Below are positions 11,629 to 21,070 of a DNA stretch of 64,000 nt, one piece after another. Numbering within the stretch: the first letter of the stretch is position 1; every line of letters begins with the position of its first letter. Source of the stretch: Liquidambar formosana. Taxonomy: Eukaryota > Streptophyta > Magnoliopsida > Saxifragales > Altingiaceae. Where the stretch lies: assembly GCA_039720395.1 (NCBI GenBank), contig CM077827.1, positions 12,625,615 through 12,689,614 on the forward strand. Direction: 5' to 3'. A model generated the notes under the pieces. It searched no databases. It had not been told where the DNA came from and saw only the letters and a list, made by a program, of their open reading frames with translations. Both the position numbers and the translations under genes were made by a program.

Positions 11629-14600
11629 TGATTATGCCTAATACAAACTGCATGTGGGCTGTAATTCATGGTAAATTGATTGGTTAATAAATCTGGAATT
11701 TATGTTCATGCATTAGAATGGTTTCCTTCTCATGGCAAAACCTAGGGTTATTGAACCCTAGGTTAATTCTCCTTCTACTCCTCTTCTAAAATAGTTTTAG
11801 GACTGCTGGTTATTCAAAAGTTGAATGGGGATTGAGTTTGGAGAAGATGATGAACAGTTTTTATGACAGTCATGAAAAATTGTCATCTTGTTTTGCATGC
11901 TGAAATCAGAGTTCTTCTCCAAAATTTTCGAGCCATATATGGTTAGAAAGCTCTTCAAATCAGCTTTACAACCTAACAAACGGTTCGTCGATCTGAGTTT
12001 TGTAGTGAAAGTTATGAATTTTTTACTACAGGCTGTCAAGGAAGACAGTTTTGCTCGGGAATGATGTAACAGCCACAATTGTGAGTTTTTGATGGAGATC
12101 AAAAGCATGGCAATGGTTGCCACCACTTGGGTTATGTTCTAGACATGGTAGGAAAGGGTTCCCAAGCATTCGGATGTATCATAATTGGATTATGAGTCTA
12201 GAACAAAAGGAAGAAGGAGAAGACCACCATGTTTGAATCTGGGTTTTAGAACCCTAGGGTTCTTGCTACTGTTATGATCAGATACTTCTATAAAATTGAT
12301 GAATAATCATTATAGGATGATGATATATGATGTGTAGATCATATTCTTTAATAATCAAAGGAGTCTTGATGCATAAAGAATCAAAAAGTTTGATTTCTTG
12401 GAAGAACACAGCAGGCTATTTTTCTGCAGAAAGTCATCAATGGAGTTTTGTTCATATCTTGAGCTAGGGAACTCCAAATTGCATGAAACTAATTTTATTA
12501 GTTTCCTAAGACATGTAGGATACTAGGAAAAATAATTTGGTAGCCTGAATTAATCATCTTGCTGGGTTTTAAATCAATTTGTGATCATGGACAGTATGCT
12601 GTCAAATTCTGGACAGCCTACTGTTCTTGAATTGTTTAGAACAATTGGGGATGATTTGATCATCCAAACCACTTCAATTAGCTTAGTAATTCATGTAGGG
12701 ACATGATACAAAAGCTGGTTTTGTTGGTGGAGTCGAATTGATTAAGTTTTAGAAATGTTTGTGACCTTGGAGGTCCTCCCATGGTGGTGCCAGCAAGGGT
12801 TCTTGAAACCCTAATGTTCTTTGAAGAAGACAGCCCTCTTGGCCACTCCACACGTGTCCATGGGCTTGGCCCACACCCTAGCTTGAGTCCCCCTTTGCTG
12901 GCCATGGCCTCCCATGGCCTGGCCAATCCATGGCAGCCTTGCTAAGCCATGGCAGCCCACTAATGTGGCGGCAGCCTTAGGGTTTATGATGAAACCCTAA
13001 TTCCCATTAATGATGAAACCCTAATTCATTAATTGCATTAATTAAAAACCCTAATTGACTATTAATTACCTTAATTAAAATGTTTAATGATTGGCCATTA
13101 ATTGACCAATCATGGTTATTAATCATTAGGGTATAATTAATTGCATTTATGATGTCTAGGGTTTAGGGTTTAGGAAACCCTAATTCATATTAATTAAACC
13201 CTAATTCTATTAATGCATTAATTAATAACTAAACCTAGTAATTAATGTGTCTAACCTAGGGTTAAATGATTGGTCATTAATGACCAATCATGATCATTAA
13301 TGGTTTAGTAATTAATCATTGGCATTTAATAGGTTTAAGGTTTAGGGTTTTAGAAACCCTAATTAGTGCATATTAATTAGGTGTAATTAATATCCTAGGT
13401 GGCATTAATTAAACCCTAATCCTAATCATTAATACCGTATAAACCTAGGGTTTAAATGATTGGTCATCAATTGACCAATCATAAGGCATTTAATGCATTA
13501 GGGTTACACTTAGGGTTTAGAGTTAATGCATTTAGGGTTTAGGGTTTTAGGAAACCCTAATGCACTAATTAATTAATAAAATGATTTTATTTAATTCCAA
13601 AATTGATTATTTAATTAATGGTGATTAATTTTATAATGTTTTAAATGGTTTAAAACACAATTTAGGATTAAATTAAAATCTGGAATTTTTTAATTAAATG
13701 AAATTGTTTTGTTTAATTAAAGAGACCCTAATATTTGATATTAGAGTTTTATTAGGGGACTTTAAATGTTTCAATTGATTTGATTAATTGAAATTAAATG
13801 TCTTAAATGTTAAGACTCAATTAATTCAAGAACTTATGCATATCCTAATAAGATTAGGACACATTAATGAGATTAATGAAAACCAATCAATAAAGTTACC
13901 ATAAATGCCCAGATGTTTATTGCTTACAGTTTTTCCTTTATTATGCAATGTGATTGTATGGTTATGGATGAATGATGATTATGGACTATACCCTTAAACC
14001 AATTGTGATTGGCCGTCTTATGAATGGGTTGTATTATTTTCAAGAGTTGTAATTTTATTATGGTGATGTATTATTTATTTGGGGCTTGCATGCCACCTTC
14101 TTCTCTCTCTCTATCATTCTCTTATGTACCCCACATTCCCCTTATGTATCCCTTTCTTTAAAATTATGTAAATGTTATGTAATCGAGAGTGCACTAAGGA
14201 GCATGGTGGACCTAAAGGAGCATGGTGGAGCCCAACAAGCCTATGGTGGAGACCATGAAGCCAATGGAGGAGATTGAAGGACTTGAAAGCTTGGAGAAGA
14301 TTTTCAAGAGTGCATGCTATGTTTCAAATGAATGTTTTACGATCACCTACACCCACCTTAGACCAAGGATTCAATTCATTGGCTTGGATTGAATCCTCTT
14401 AAAGTCCATAATCATCATAGTGGGAGCTTTTAATGAGATTAATAGAGATAGCTCTAAATCCAAAGATCGTTATATGTCACCTTATAGGGACTAATATCGA
14501 TAAGTGGATTACATATATATAATGTTGTTATATATTTCTTATTTAAATGCATGAGATGTATGTTAGATTAGTTTATTTAATGAGACCCTTAAAACCCCTC

Positions 14601-14780
14601 TCTTTTAATATTAAGTCGGAAATGGAGAACACATTAGGGAATGGATTCTTCATTGCCTTCCATCATTATAGGATCGTCTAACGTCCCTTAATGTGGGTAC
14701 CTGGCTGCAGACATGTAGGAGCTACCCATATTAAAGACATTACTTGAAACTATCACATATATAGATATCATGGGGTGCCT
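11629..14780 (+). other. Long non-coding leader of copia 1, rich in telo-box motifs
   Basis: There is no reading frame of note. From about 12960 to 13560 it is filled with AAACCCTAA and TTAGGGTTT motifs (telo-box-like, both orientations) and short inverted repeats of the ATTGACCAATCAT type. A related leader with the same motif pattern is in copia 2 (about 34440-35040). Confidence 0.75.
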
Positions 14781-14787
14781 AAGCTGG

Positions 14788-14820
14788 TATATACCAAGAA
14801 ACTAACATGTGAGGTATATA
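14788..14820 (+). ncRNA. Hairpin A with constant 17-nt loop (copia 1 leader)
   Basis: Stem TATATACC/GGTATATA (8 bp) closes the loop AAGAAACTAACATGTGA (14796-14812). The loop contains the self-complementary hexamer ACATGT. It is one of three hairpins with the same loop and different stems within about 220 nt. Confidence 0.7.
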
Positions 14821-14869
14821 TTTGGTGAAACATACCTGTGTGAATGATGGGCTTAACTTAACTAGGGAA

Positions 14870-14900
14870 GTATTCCAAGAAACTAACATGTGAGGAGTAT
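14870..14900 (+). ncRNA. Hairpin B with constant 17-nt loop (copia 1 leader)
   Basis: Stem GTATTCC/GGAGTAT (7 pairs, two of them G-U) closes the same 17-nt loop (14877-14893). An outer GGG/CCC pairing (14865-14867 with 14904-14906) can extend it across a small internal loop. Confidence 0.68.
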
Positions 14901-14972
14901 GTACCCTAGAGGCAAAATGATTGGAACTTGCTTATGAAGCAATAGACAAAGAGTTGTCTTCTTACTGTGGGT

Positions 14973-15005
14973 TAGAAGTCAAGAAACTAACATGTGAGGC
15001 TTCTA
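14973..15005 (+). ncRNA. Hairpin C with constant 17-nt loop (copia 1 leader)
   Basis: Stem TAGAAGTC/GGCTTCTA (8 pairs, one G-U) closes the same 17-nt loop (14981-14997). In copia 2 the G-U pair is a C-G pair, so pairing is kept. Confidence 0.72.
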
Positions 15006-15175
15006 GGTCATAGTGGGACCCCAATCCCCATTAGGAATAAGATTCCCGAATTCAATTAGAGGGTGTATGGAATTTGATAAAATAGTGGGAGGTACCATAT
15101 GATTAAAGACCCGATCATTATGGATTAAAAATGAAATCTAATTCTCTATTTAATTTTTATATGTAGTTCATAGAA

Positions 15176-15725
15176 ATGGCTCACCTCAACCCGTTATCTA
15201 AAATATTGGACATCAACCGTTTGACTGGACTAAATTGTCTTGATTGGCTTAGGAATCTAAAAAAATTGTTTTGGATTCCAAGAATCTTACCTATGCACTT
15301 CATAATCCACTTCCCATTGCTCCTGCTGAGGCTACAACTCAGCAAGAGAAAGACGCTTACCAGAAGCGCATGGACGACGATCTCATGGCAAGGTGCTATA
15401 TGATGGTATTTATGAGTCTCGAGCTTAAGAAGCAACATGAGTCCATGGGAAGTGCTTACGAGATTTTTATCAACATACAAGAATTGTATGGGAAAGAATT
15501 CTTGCTTGAATTTAATGAAGCTGCTACTTCCAAGTCTAAGCTCAAGCCCAAAGGCAAGGGCATAGGCAAGGGCAAGAGTACCCGAAGGAAGAAGAAAGGT
15601 ATCAACAAAGCCAAAGGAACCTGTTTTCACTGCGGCAAGGATGGGCACTAGAAACGTAACTGCCGGGAGTATCTGGATACTCTAAAGAGCCGACCTTCGG
15701 AAGGTATGGATCATGCTCTAAACTA
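15176..15725 (+). pseudogene. Copia 1 gag remnant with zinc knuckle
   Basis: It starts MAHLNPLSKILDINRLTG and DWLRNLKK, the usual start of plant copia gag. The frame breaks in an A-run near 15260 and resumes near 15271. The middle of gag is missing: ELYGKEF is followed almost at once by the lysine-rich segment that normally precedes the zinc knuckle CFHCGKDGH. A TAG follows the histidine, then the frame continues as KRNC. Copia 2 shares both the deletion and this TAG, so they predate the spread of both copies. Nucleocapsid-type RNA binding would be the ancestral role of the knuckle. Confidence 0.8.
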
Positions 15726-15729
15726 AATG

Positions 15730-16135
15730 TTAGTTCCGCTTCCACTTGCGTACTTAATTCCGATGTGAATTTTGAATTCCATGCAGAATCTAGTGGGAAG
15801 CAGAAGGCAGAGTAAAGGCGGATCAACCCTACAAGTGGGGAATGGAGCAAACGTTGCTGCATTAGCTATGGGGCTTGTTGCTTGACTCTACCTAATGGAG
15901 TAGTTTAGAAATAATAGTTAGCTATCTTTACATTCCAGAAGTTATTAGAAACATTAATTTTATTTCAGTTTTATCTAAACGAGGTTTTAGTTTGATTTAA
16001 TAAATATTTTCTATTAAATGAAGAGTTCATTACTTCTGGAGTTTATATGGATGGCCTTTATTTTCTAAACTTTATTGCAAATATGAATTGCAATGGAGCA
16101 TGATAGTTATAAATTGAATGTTAATAAACCTAAGA
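15730..16135 (+). other. Copia 1, sequence between the gag and integrase remnants
   Basis: Frames are broken throughout and no protease motif was recognised. In intact copia elements the protease would lie here. Confidence 0.5.
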
Positions 16136-16700
16136 GAATAAGATATACATAGTGATGTATGTAGAAGTTTCTCTAACTTTACAACCTTTACCGATGATTC
16201 AGTCTAGGTTTGGGTGTGTATACTTAATAAAGTACAAATCTGAAACATTTGAAAGGTTCAAAGAATTCAGATATGAAGTAGAGAAACAAACCGGTAAAAG
16301 TATTAAAGCTCTTTGATTAGATCGGGGAGGCGAATATTTAACCGGTTAATTTTTAGATCAACTTGTTCAAATGGGCATTCAATCACAATGGACACCTCTT
16401 GGAACACCATAACTTAATGGTGTGTCAGAAAGGAGGAAGAGGACCTTATTGGATATGGTCTGATCCATGATAAGTTACAACGACCTAATATTATCCTTGT
16501 TAGGATATGCCCTAGAAATTGCCACGTACCTATGAAACAGAGTTCAAACCAAGGCTGTCCCTAAAGACCTATATGAGATATTGAAAGGGAAGCACCAAAC
16601 CTTAAGCATGTTAAGGTATGGGGGTTGCACTGCATATGTAGAGACACATGATGTAACCAAATTGGAAATCAAGATAACTTGAACGTAGGTTTGTGGATTA
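16136..16700 (+). pseudogene. Copia 1 integrase remnant
   Basis: Pieces in shifting frames resemble the copia integrase core: a GGEY-type segment near 16330, WTPLGTP near 16390, LNGVSERR near 16410 and LLDMV near 16447. Many stops and small indels separate them, so no active integrase is possible. The same segments lie at 37600-38110 in copia 2. Confidence 0.75.
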
Positions 16701-17035
16701 TCCTAAATAGAGTTTAGGATACTAAGTCTATTATCCTGATGAACAAAAGGTGTTTTGTTTGTATGTTTGCAATCTTTCTTGAAAAAGAGTTTATTCAAGA
16801 AGGCAGCAACAACAGGAAAATAGAACTCAAAGAGTTGTCTAATGAGACACAAACAGACATTGATGCAACCCCTATCCCTATTGAGACAGAACCCATTATT
16901 GTACCATGATTGTACAAAGGGTTAGTGGGAGTGCGATCATATTTTGGTCCTATAAGTGAATGACGTTCTACTTATTAGGGAATAATGTAGAGACGTTGTC
17001 AACAGTGAAAAATTAGTTTTTCACAAAGTTTCTCC
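16701..17035 (+). other. Copia 1, scar where the RT catalytic core is missing
   Basis: The text passes from the integrase tail, through an acidic stretch (KELSNETQTDIDATPIPIET), straight to the late-RT segment EASYILGIEVYRDR. The part of copia RT holding the YVDD active site is absent. The same junction occurs in copia 2. Confidence 0.65.
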
Positions 17036-17745
17036 ATAAAAGATTTGGAAGAAGCATCCTATATTCTAGGAATAGAGGTCTATAGAGATAGATCTTAAAG
17101 GATGCTAAGTCTCTCCCAATTGAAGTACATAGACAAGATTTTGAAAGAGTTCAAAATGCATGATTCCAAAAGGAGGTCTAATTCCTGTCAGACATGGAAT
17201 CAAATTGTCTATAACTGAAAGACCAGATATCAGTTTTGCTGTAAATGTTACGAGCAGATATCAGGCAGACCCAGATAAGGAACACTGGGAAGCAGTCAAG
17301 GCTACCCTTAAGTTCTTGAGAAGAACTAAAGGACCTATGCCTTGCCTATGGAGAAAGAAACTTGAAATGGTTGGTAGAATGGATTCAGATTTTCAATCTG
17401 ACGATGATGATAGGAGATCAACATCGAGGTATGTTCTCACCTTAAATGGTGGAGCTATAAATTTGAGTACATTGCTGCATGTTTGGATGAGTAAGTTCAT
17501 TGCAAAACTAAAAGTGGTTCCTGACATTGAGAAGCCCTTACTATTGTTTTTGTGACAACAATGGGGCTATTGCTCAAGACAAGGATCCACGGTCTCATCA
17601 AAAGTCCAAACTTTAAGCGGCAATTCCAAGTGATTAGAAAGATCATTGGAAGAGTAACATATACATATAGAAGTTTAAAAGAACAGAGAATAAAGAAGAC
17701 CCCTTTACTAAAGCTATGACCCAAGTGTGTTGGATCACCACCGAC
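17036..17745 (+). pseudogene. Copia 1 RT C-terminus and RNase H remnant
   Basis: Recognisable are EASYILGIEVYRDR (about 17050), RPDISFAVNVTSRYQ (17221-17265), EHWEAVKATLKFLRRTK and the RNase H-like DSDFQSDDDD and TLNGGA. One stretch, 17160-17555, is open but lacks the RT active site. It ends in the usual DPFTKA-like C-terminus near 17700 in broken frames. Confidence 0.8.
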
Positions 17746-17788
17746 AGGATATGAGTATGAGATACATGGTGGATTGGCTATAGTGCAA

Positions 17789-17797
17789 GTGGGAGAT
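17789..17797 (+). other. Polypurine tract of copia 1
   Basis: The sequence GTGGGAGAT directly precedes the 3' LTR, the expected place for the plus-strand primer. Confidence 0.75.
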
Positions 17798-19492
17798 TGT
17801 TAGGATTATGCCCTAGAGCCAATCATGGAGATGATTGTTTAGGGATTAGGAACAATCAATTGATTTCATTTATATATGTCACATTTATTATTGATTTAAT
17901 AAAAGGGCTTATTCTATTATGTTTATATGCATCATTTATATTTACATAATATGTTCATTGAGTTATAGTTGAGAATATGAAATTACAAAGGGTTGTAATT
18001 TTGAGACTGTAAATATATCTCTGTACTAAACTCCTAAATCATTCCTAGTTGAAGGTTCACTATGATGGACAGTAATGAACCATAGGACTAGCACTTGTTA
18101 GGTTGACTCTATAGGAGGATAGCTTGTCTCAAGCTATTTGTGTGGAGACACTACAACCAACAAGTGGGTGCCTATTATAAGAATAGGTACACTGAATGTG
18201 ACCAAAGATATGAGATAAACTGAATGGAGTTTTAACCTGCCTGTTAATCAGTTTCTCATTGTTATAGTGGTACAAGTAATCCTTAGACCTGAGACACCAT
18301 GGTTGTCTTATACATGTAGCTTTAGAAGTTTGATAACACTAAGTGCAGATCCTATTCAGGGGTCTGTAAGGGTGTTCATTGGCCCTACTGCTATGTATGT
18401 GAAGGCATGTGAGTGATCAACAAGGAATCCATCACTCTCAGGAAAAAGAGAGTGAATGTCTCATACAGCATTCATTGAATATAACTCATTAAATCCATGG
18501 GCCCATGATAGAATGAATATGGAAAGGAGTTTCCATAAGTTCATCATTGAGTTGATATTAATGAATGAGTATAAAGTAATTGAACTAGGGACTTGACAGA
18601 CTTCCATGTCCTATTAGTTCAATTGGAGACATTGTGTTGATGGAAGGATGGAATTGTAACCTGTAAACTATAACAAAAGGGTTCTTTGTAAATGACTATT
18701 CACCTCATTAAGGACCACACCATGAGCCATATGCTAGGTGTTACTCATGGTTAGTAGAAGCCCTAATTGATATAAATGAGTTATAATCAATTAGGGAATT
18801 GAAAGGAGTTTCAATTAGACCCTTTAATGGAAAGTGTTCCATTGTGCACAACATGTGCTATTCCTACTACTTGATGATGTAAACCCAATGGGTCACACAC
18901 TGATCATGCTAAGAGAGCTTGATTGTCTATGAGAGAAAGGGTATAAGTGATTAAAGAAAAGTTCTTTAAGGGGCTAATTTGTATTTGATGCAAACTAGTG
19001 GGCTAATTGTGTAATTAAGAGTAATTACACAAATTAGATTAGGGTTTGGAATCCCCCCTTGGCCGGCCCTATTAGTGGGCTATATAATGCCCACTATAAG
19101 GTGATGACATCATCACAATCACTCCTCCCCAAGGGCTGGCTGAAAATTACAGCTCTCCCTCTCTCTCTCTCTCTTTCTTCTCCACTTCTAGCAACAACAA
19201 GGAAGAAGAAGGAAAGGACTTCAAGCTCAAGCTAGGTGTGGATACCGTTGGAGGCAGCACACTTGGGCTGCTCATTCACCGCTGTCCGGAGACAAAGCTT
19301 GGAGCAAAAAGGAGAAGACAAAGCTTGGAGCATAAAGGAGAAGACATTAATCAACTGTAAGTAATCCCAACTCTCTTGGTAGTTAGGGTTTATGTTTTTG
19401 TATTATGCATAATCGGATTCATGGGTTTAGGAATCGTAGGAAAATTTTAATTCTGCCCTTTGTAGTTTTCCTCCCTAGTTAGATTCCCAACA
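17798..19492 (+). repeat. 3' LTR of copia element 1
   Basis: Same length (1695 bp) and same ends as the 5' LTR, with only scattered substitutions. It is followed by the TTGCG target duplication. Confidence 0.95.
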
Positions 19493-19497
19493 TTGCG
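19493..19497. repeat. Target-site duplication of copia element 1, right copy
   Basis: TTGCG, identical to 9914-9918. Confidence 0.95.
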
Positions 19498-19749
19498 AAC
19501 ACTGAAGGACCTTTCGAGATGAATAAAGGATACAAGCAATGGTTGAAGGATGACTTGGGCGAAAGGGAGACTTCTCGTCGAGAAAGAATTTATGACCTTA
19601 TCAAGGACACGAGACTTGGACTTTGCAGAGAAGACATTGTTGAAGCAGTGGAGGCATCCCACGGCCATGACTTGCGAAAGAAAAGAAGACTTGATAGAGA
19701 AAGACAGAAGACAAACAAGATGACTCTGAAGAAACTCAAGAGGACTTAA
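19498..19749 (+). pseudogene. DUF7745-like gene, 3' part, continuing after the copia insertion
   Basis: The codon after the duplicated target is in the same frame as the left part. It reads NTEGPFEMNKGYKQWLKDD, then a highly charged, lysine/arginine-rich tail, to a stop at 19747-19749. The acidic/basic tail (RRERIYDLIKD, KKRRLDRERQK) is compatible with a coiled coil or nuclear signal. Without the insertion the gene would code for about 430 residues, counting the single TAG in the left part. Confidence 0.72.
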
Positions 19750-20098
19750 AGACTCAAGGAATAGAATATCTATGGCATGTCGATAGTTCTTTTACTTAAC
19801 ACCAATAAATTGTTATGTCAAACAATTAGTTTCAAATGAATTGCCAATAATAATCTACTTTTGAGATTTTTTTTTTTTGATTGTGTTGTTTGGACCGCAC
19901 CCAATGTAACTTTATGGGCTGCCTACGTATCCCCGCTTTCTTTTTTTTTTCTTTTTTCCTTCTTTTTTTTTCTTTTTCTTTTTCTTTTTCTTTTTCTTTT
20001 TTTTTTTTTTTTTTTTGTTTTGGGGAATCAGGTCCTTGTAGTTCAAATGCCTTAACTTTTGCCTAGGCCACCTTTACAGGTTTTCAACCTAGTAGGCC
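19750..20098. repeat. Spacer with a long pyrimidine tract (purine tract on the element's sense strand)
   Basis: About 19939-20016 is almost pure T with regular C (CTTTTT units). On the gypsy sense strand this is an A/G tract of about 80 nt just downstream of the integrase stop. The phenylalanine-rich frames it creates are not genes. Confidence 0.7.
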
Positions 20099-21070
20099 TT
20101 ATACATAATACTTCTTTAATTGATCCAAATTGGTAGGACGAGCGAACTCGATCCCATCCAAATCCATAAGTCGAACAGCCCCTGCTGGCAATATCTCCTT
20201 GATGACGTACGGTCCTCCCCAACTTGGTTTGAACTTTCCTCGTGGATCGAAAATTAGAGCTCGGATCTCTTTCAATACTAAATCCCCTTTCTTCAAGCCT
20301 CTGTCTTTGACATGTTTGTTGAACGCCCTTGCGACTCTTCTCTGGTACCTTTGCACATGGTAGAGAGCCCTCAATCGCCTTTCATCTAGCAATGCCAACT
20401 CATCATAATGACTTTTGATCCAGTCCACCTTTGCTAGCTGACTTTCCACTGCAACCCTTAACGAAGGAACTTCCAATTCCACTTGTAGAACAGCCTCCAT
20501 CCCATACACTAGCGTATACGGCGTAGCCCCTGTTGACGATCTGACTGACGTTCTGTACCCCCATAATGCCAATGGTAGTTTCTCATGCCAATCAGTGTAC
20601 GTGTCATCCGTTTTCTGTAATATCTTCTTGATGTTCTTGTTGGCGGCTTCTACTGCGCCGTTTGTCTGCGGGCGATACGGGGACGACAAGTGGTGAACGA
20701 TCTTGTACTTCTGCAAGAGTTCTTTGGTCTCCTTCTGGAAATGCTGACCGTTATCTGAAATGACCTCATGCGGTACCCCATATCGGTAGATAATGTTGAG
20801 CTGTATGAACTGCGCCACCTTTTTGGCATTCAATACTTTGAAGGAAGCTGCTTCTACCCATTTGGTGAAGTAATCGATGGCTACTAAGATGTATTCATGA
20901 CCATTAGATGCCTTCGGCTTAATCTGTCCGATGATATCTATTCCCCATACTGAAAACGGCCATGGCGTTGACATGCTTGTTAAGGGCATGGAGGGCAAGT
21001 GTTGTCCGTTGGTGAAGAGTTGACACTTGTGGCACTTCTTGACGTGGGCATAACAATCCTTTCCATTGTA
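20099..21070 (-). pseudogene. Gypsy integrase
   Basis: The open stretch of 299 codons (20998-20099) holds the integrase core: first Asp in WGIDIIGQ (residue 21), second in VISDNGQHF (82), Glu in NGAVEAANK (117). The D-35-E spacing is canonical. The C-terminal part (RGLKKGDLVLKE, FKPSWGGPYVIKEI) is the usual Tat-type end, and the stop is native. Its N-terminal zinc motif lies in part upstream in another frame: the second pair of cysteines (KKCHKC) is read in this frame near 21020, while the HH part ends the RT-frame ORF. A one-base loss near 21060 separates them. Confidence 0.88.

Larger units (their letters stand above)
11478..15166 (+). other. Putative intron in the copia 1 leader
   Basis: The donor AACT|GTAAGT (11478) lies in the LTR downstream part. 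The acceptor TTTTTATATGTAG ends at 15166, 9 bp before the gag ATG at 15176. Copia 2 has the same pair (donor 32914, acceptor 36593, ATG at 36603, 9 bp on). Removing 3689 nt would give a short-leader gag mRNA. Splicing is inferred from the conserved sites. Confidence 0.5.
9919..19492 (+). mobile_element. Ty1/copia retrotransposon 1 (non-autonomous), nested in the gypsy element
   Basis: It has two LTRs of 1695 bp each (9919-11613 and 17798-19492) that differ at only about 15 positions by eye. There is a tRNA-iMet primer site, a 3.5-kb non-coding leader, degenerate gag, integrase and RT/RNase H remnants, a polypurine tract and a TTGCG target duplication. The order gag, integrase, RT places it in Ty1/copia. 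Gag lacks its middle, the RT catalytic core is missing, and there are many stops, so it must have moved with proteins supplied by another element. The near-identical LTRs mean it moved recently despite that. Confidence 0.95.

Noticed and set aside
12960..13560. Interstitial telomere
   Set aside because: Motifs are scattered and in both orientations within a transposon leader, without an uninterrupted TTTAGGG array.
19861..20066. Phenylalanine-rich frames
   Set aside because: They are translations of a CTTTTT microsatellite.
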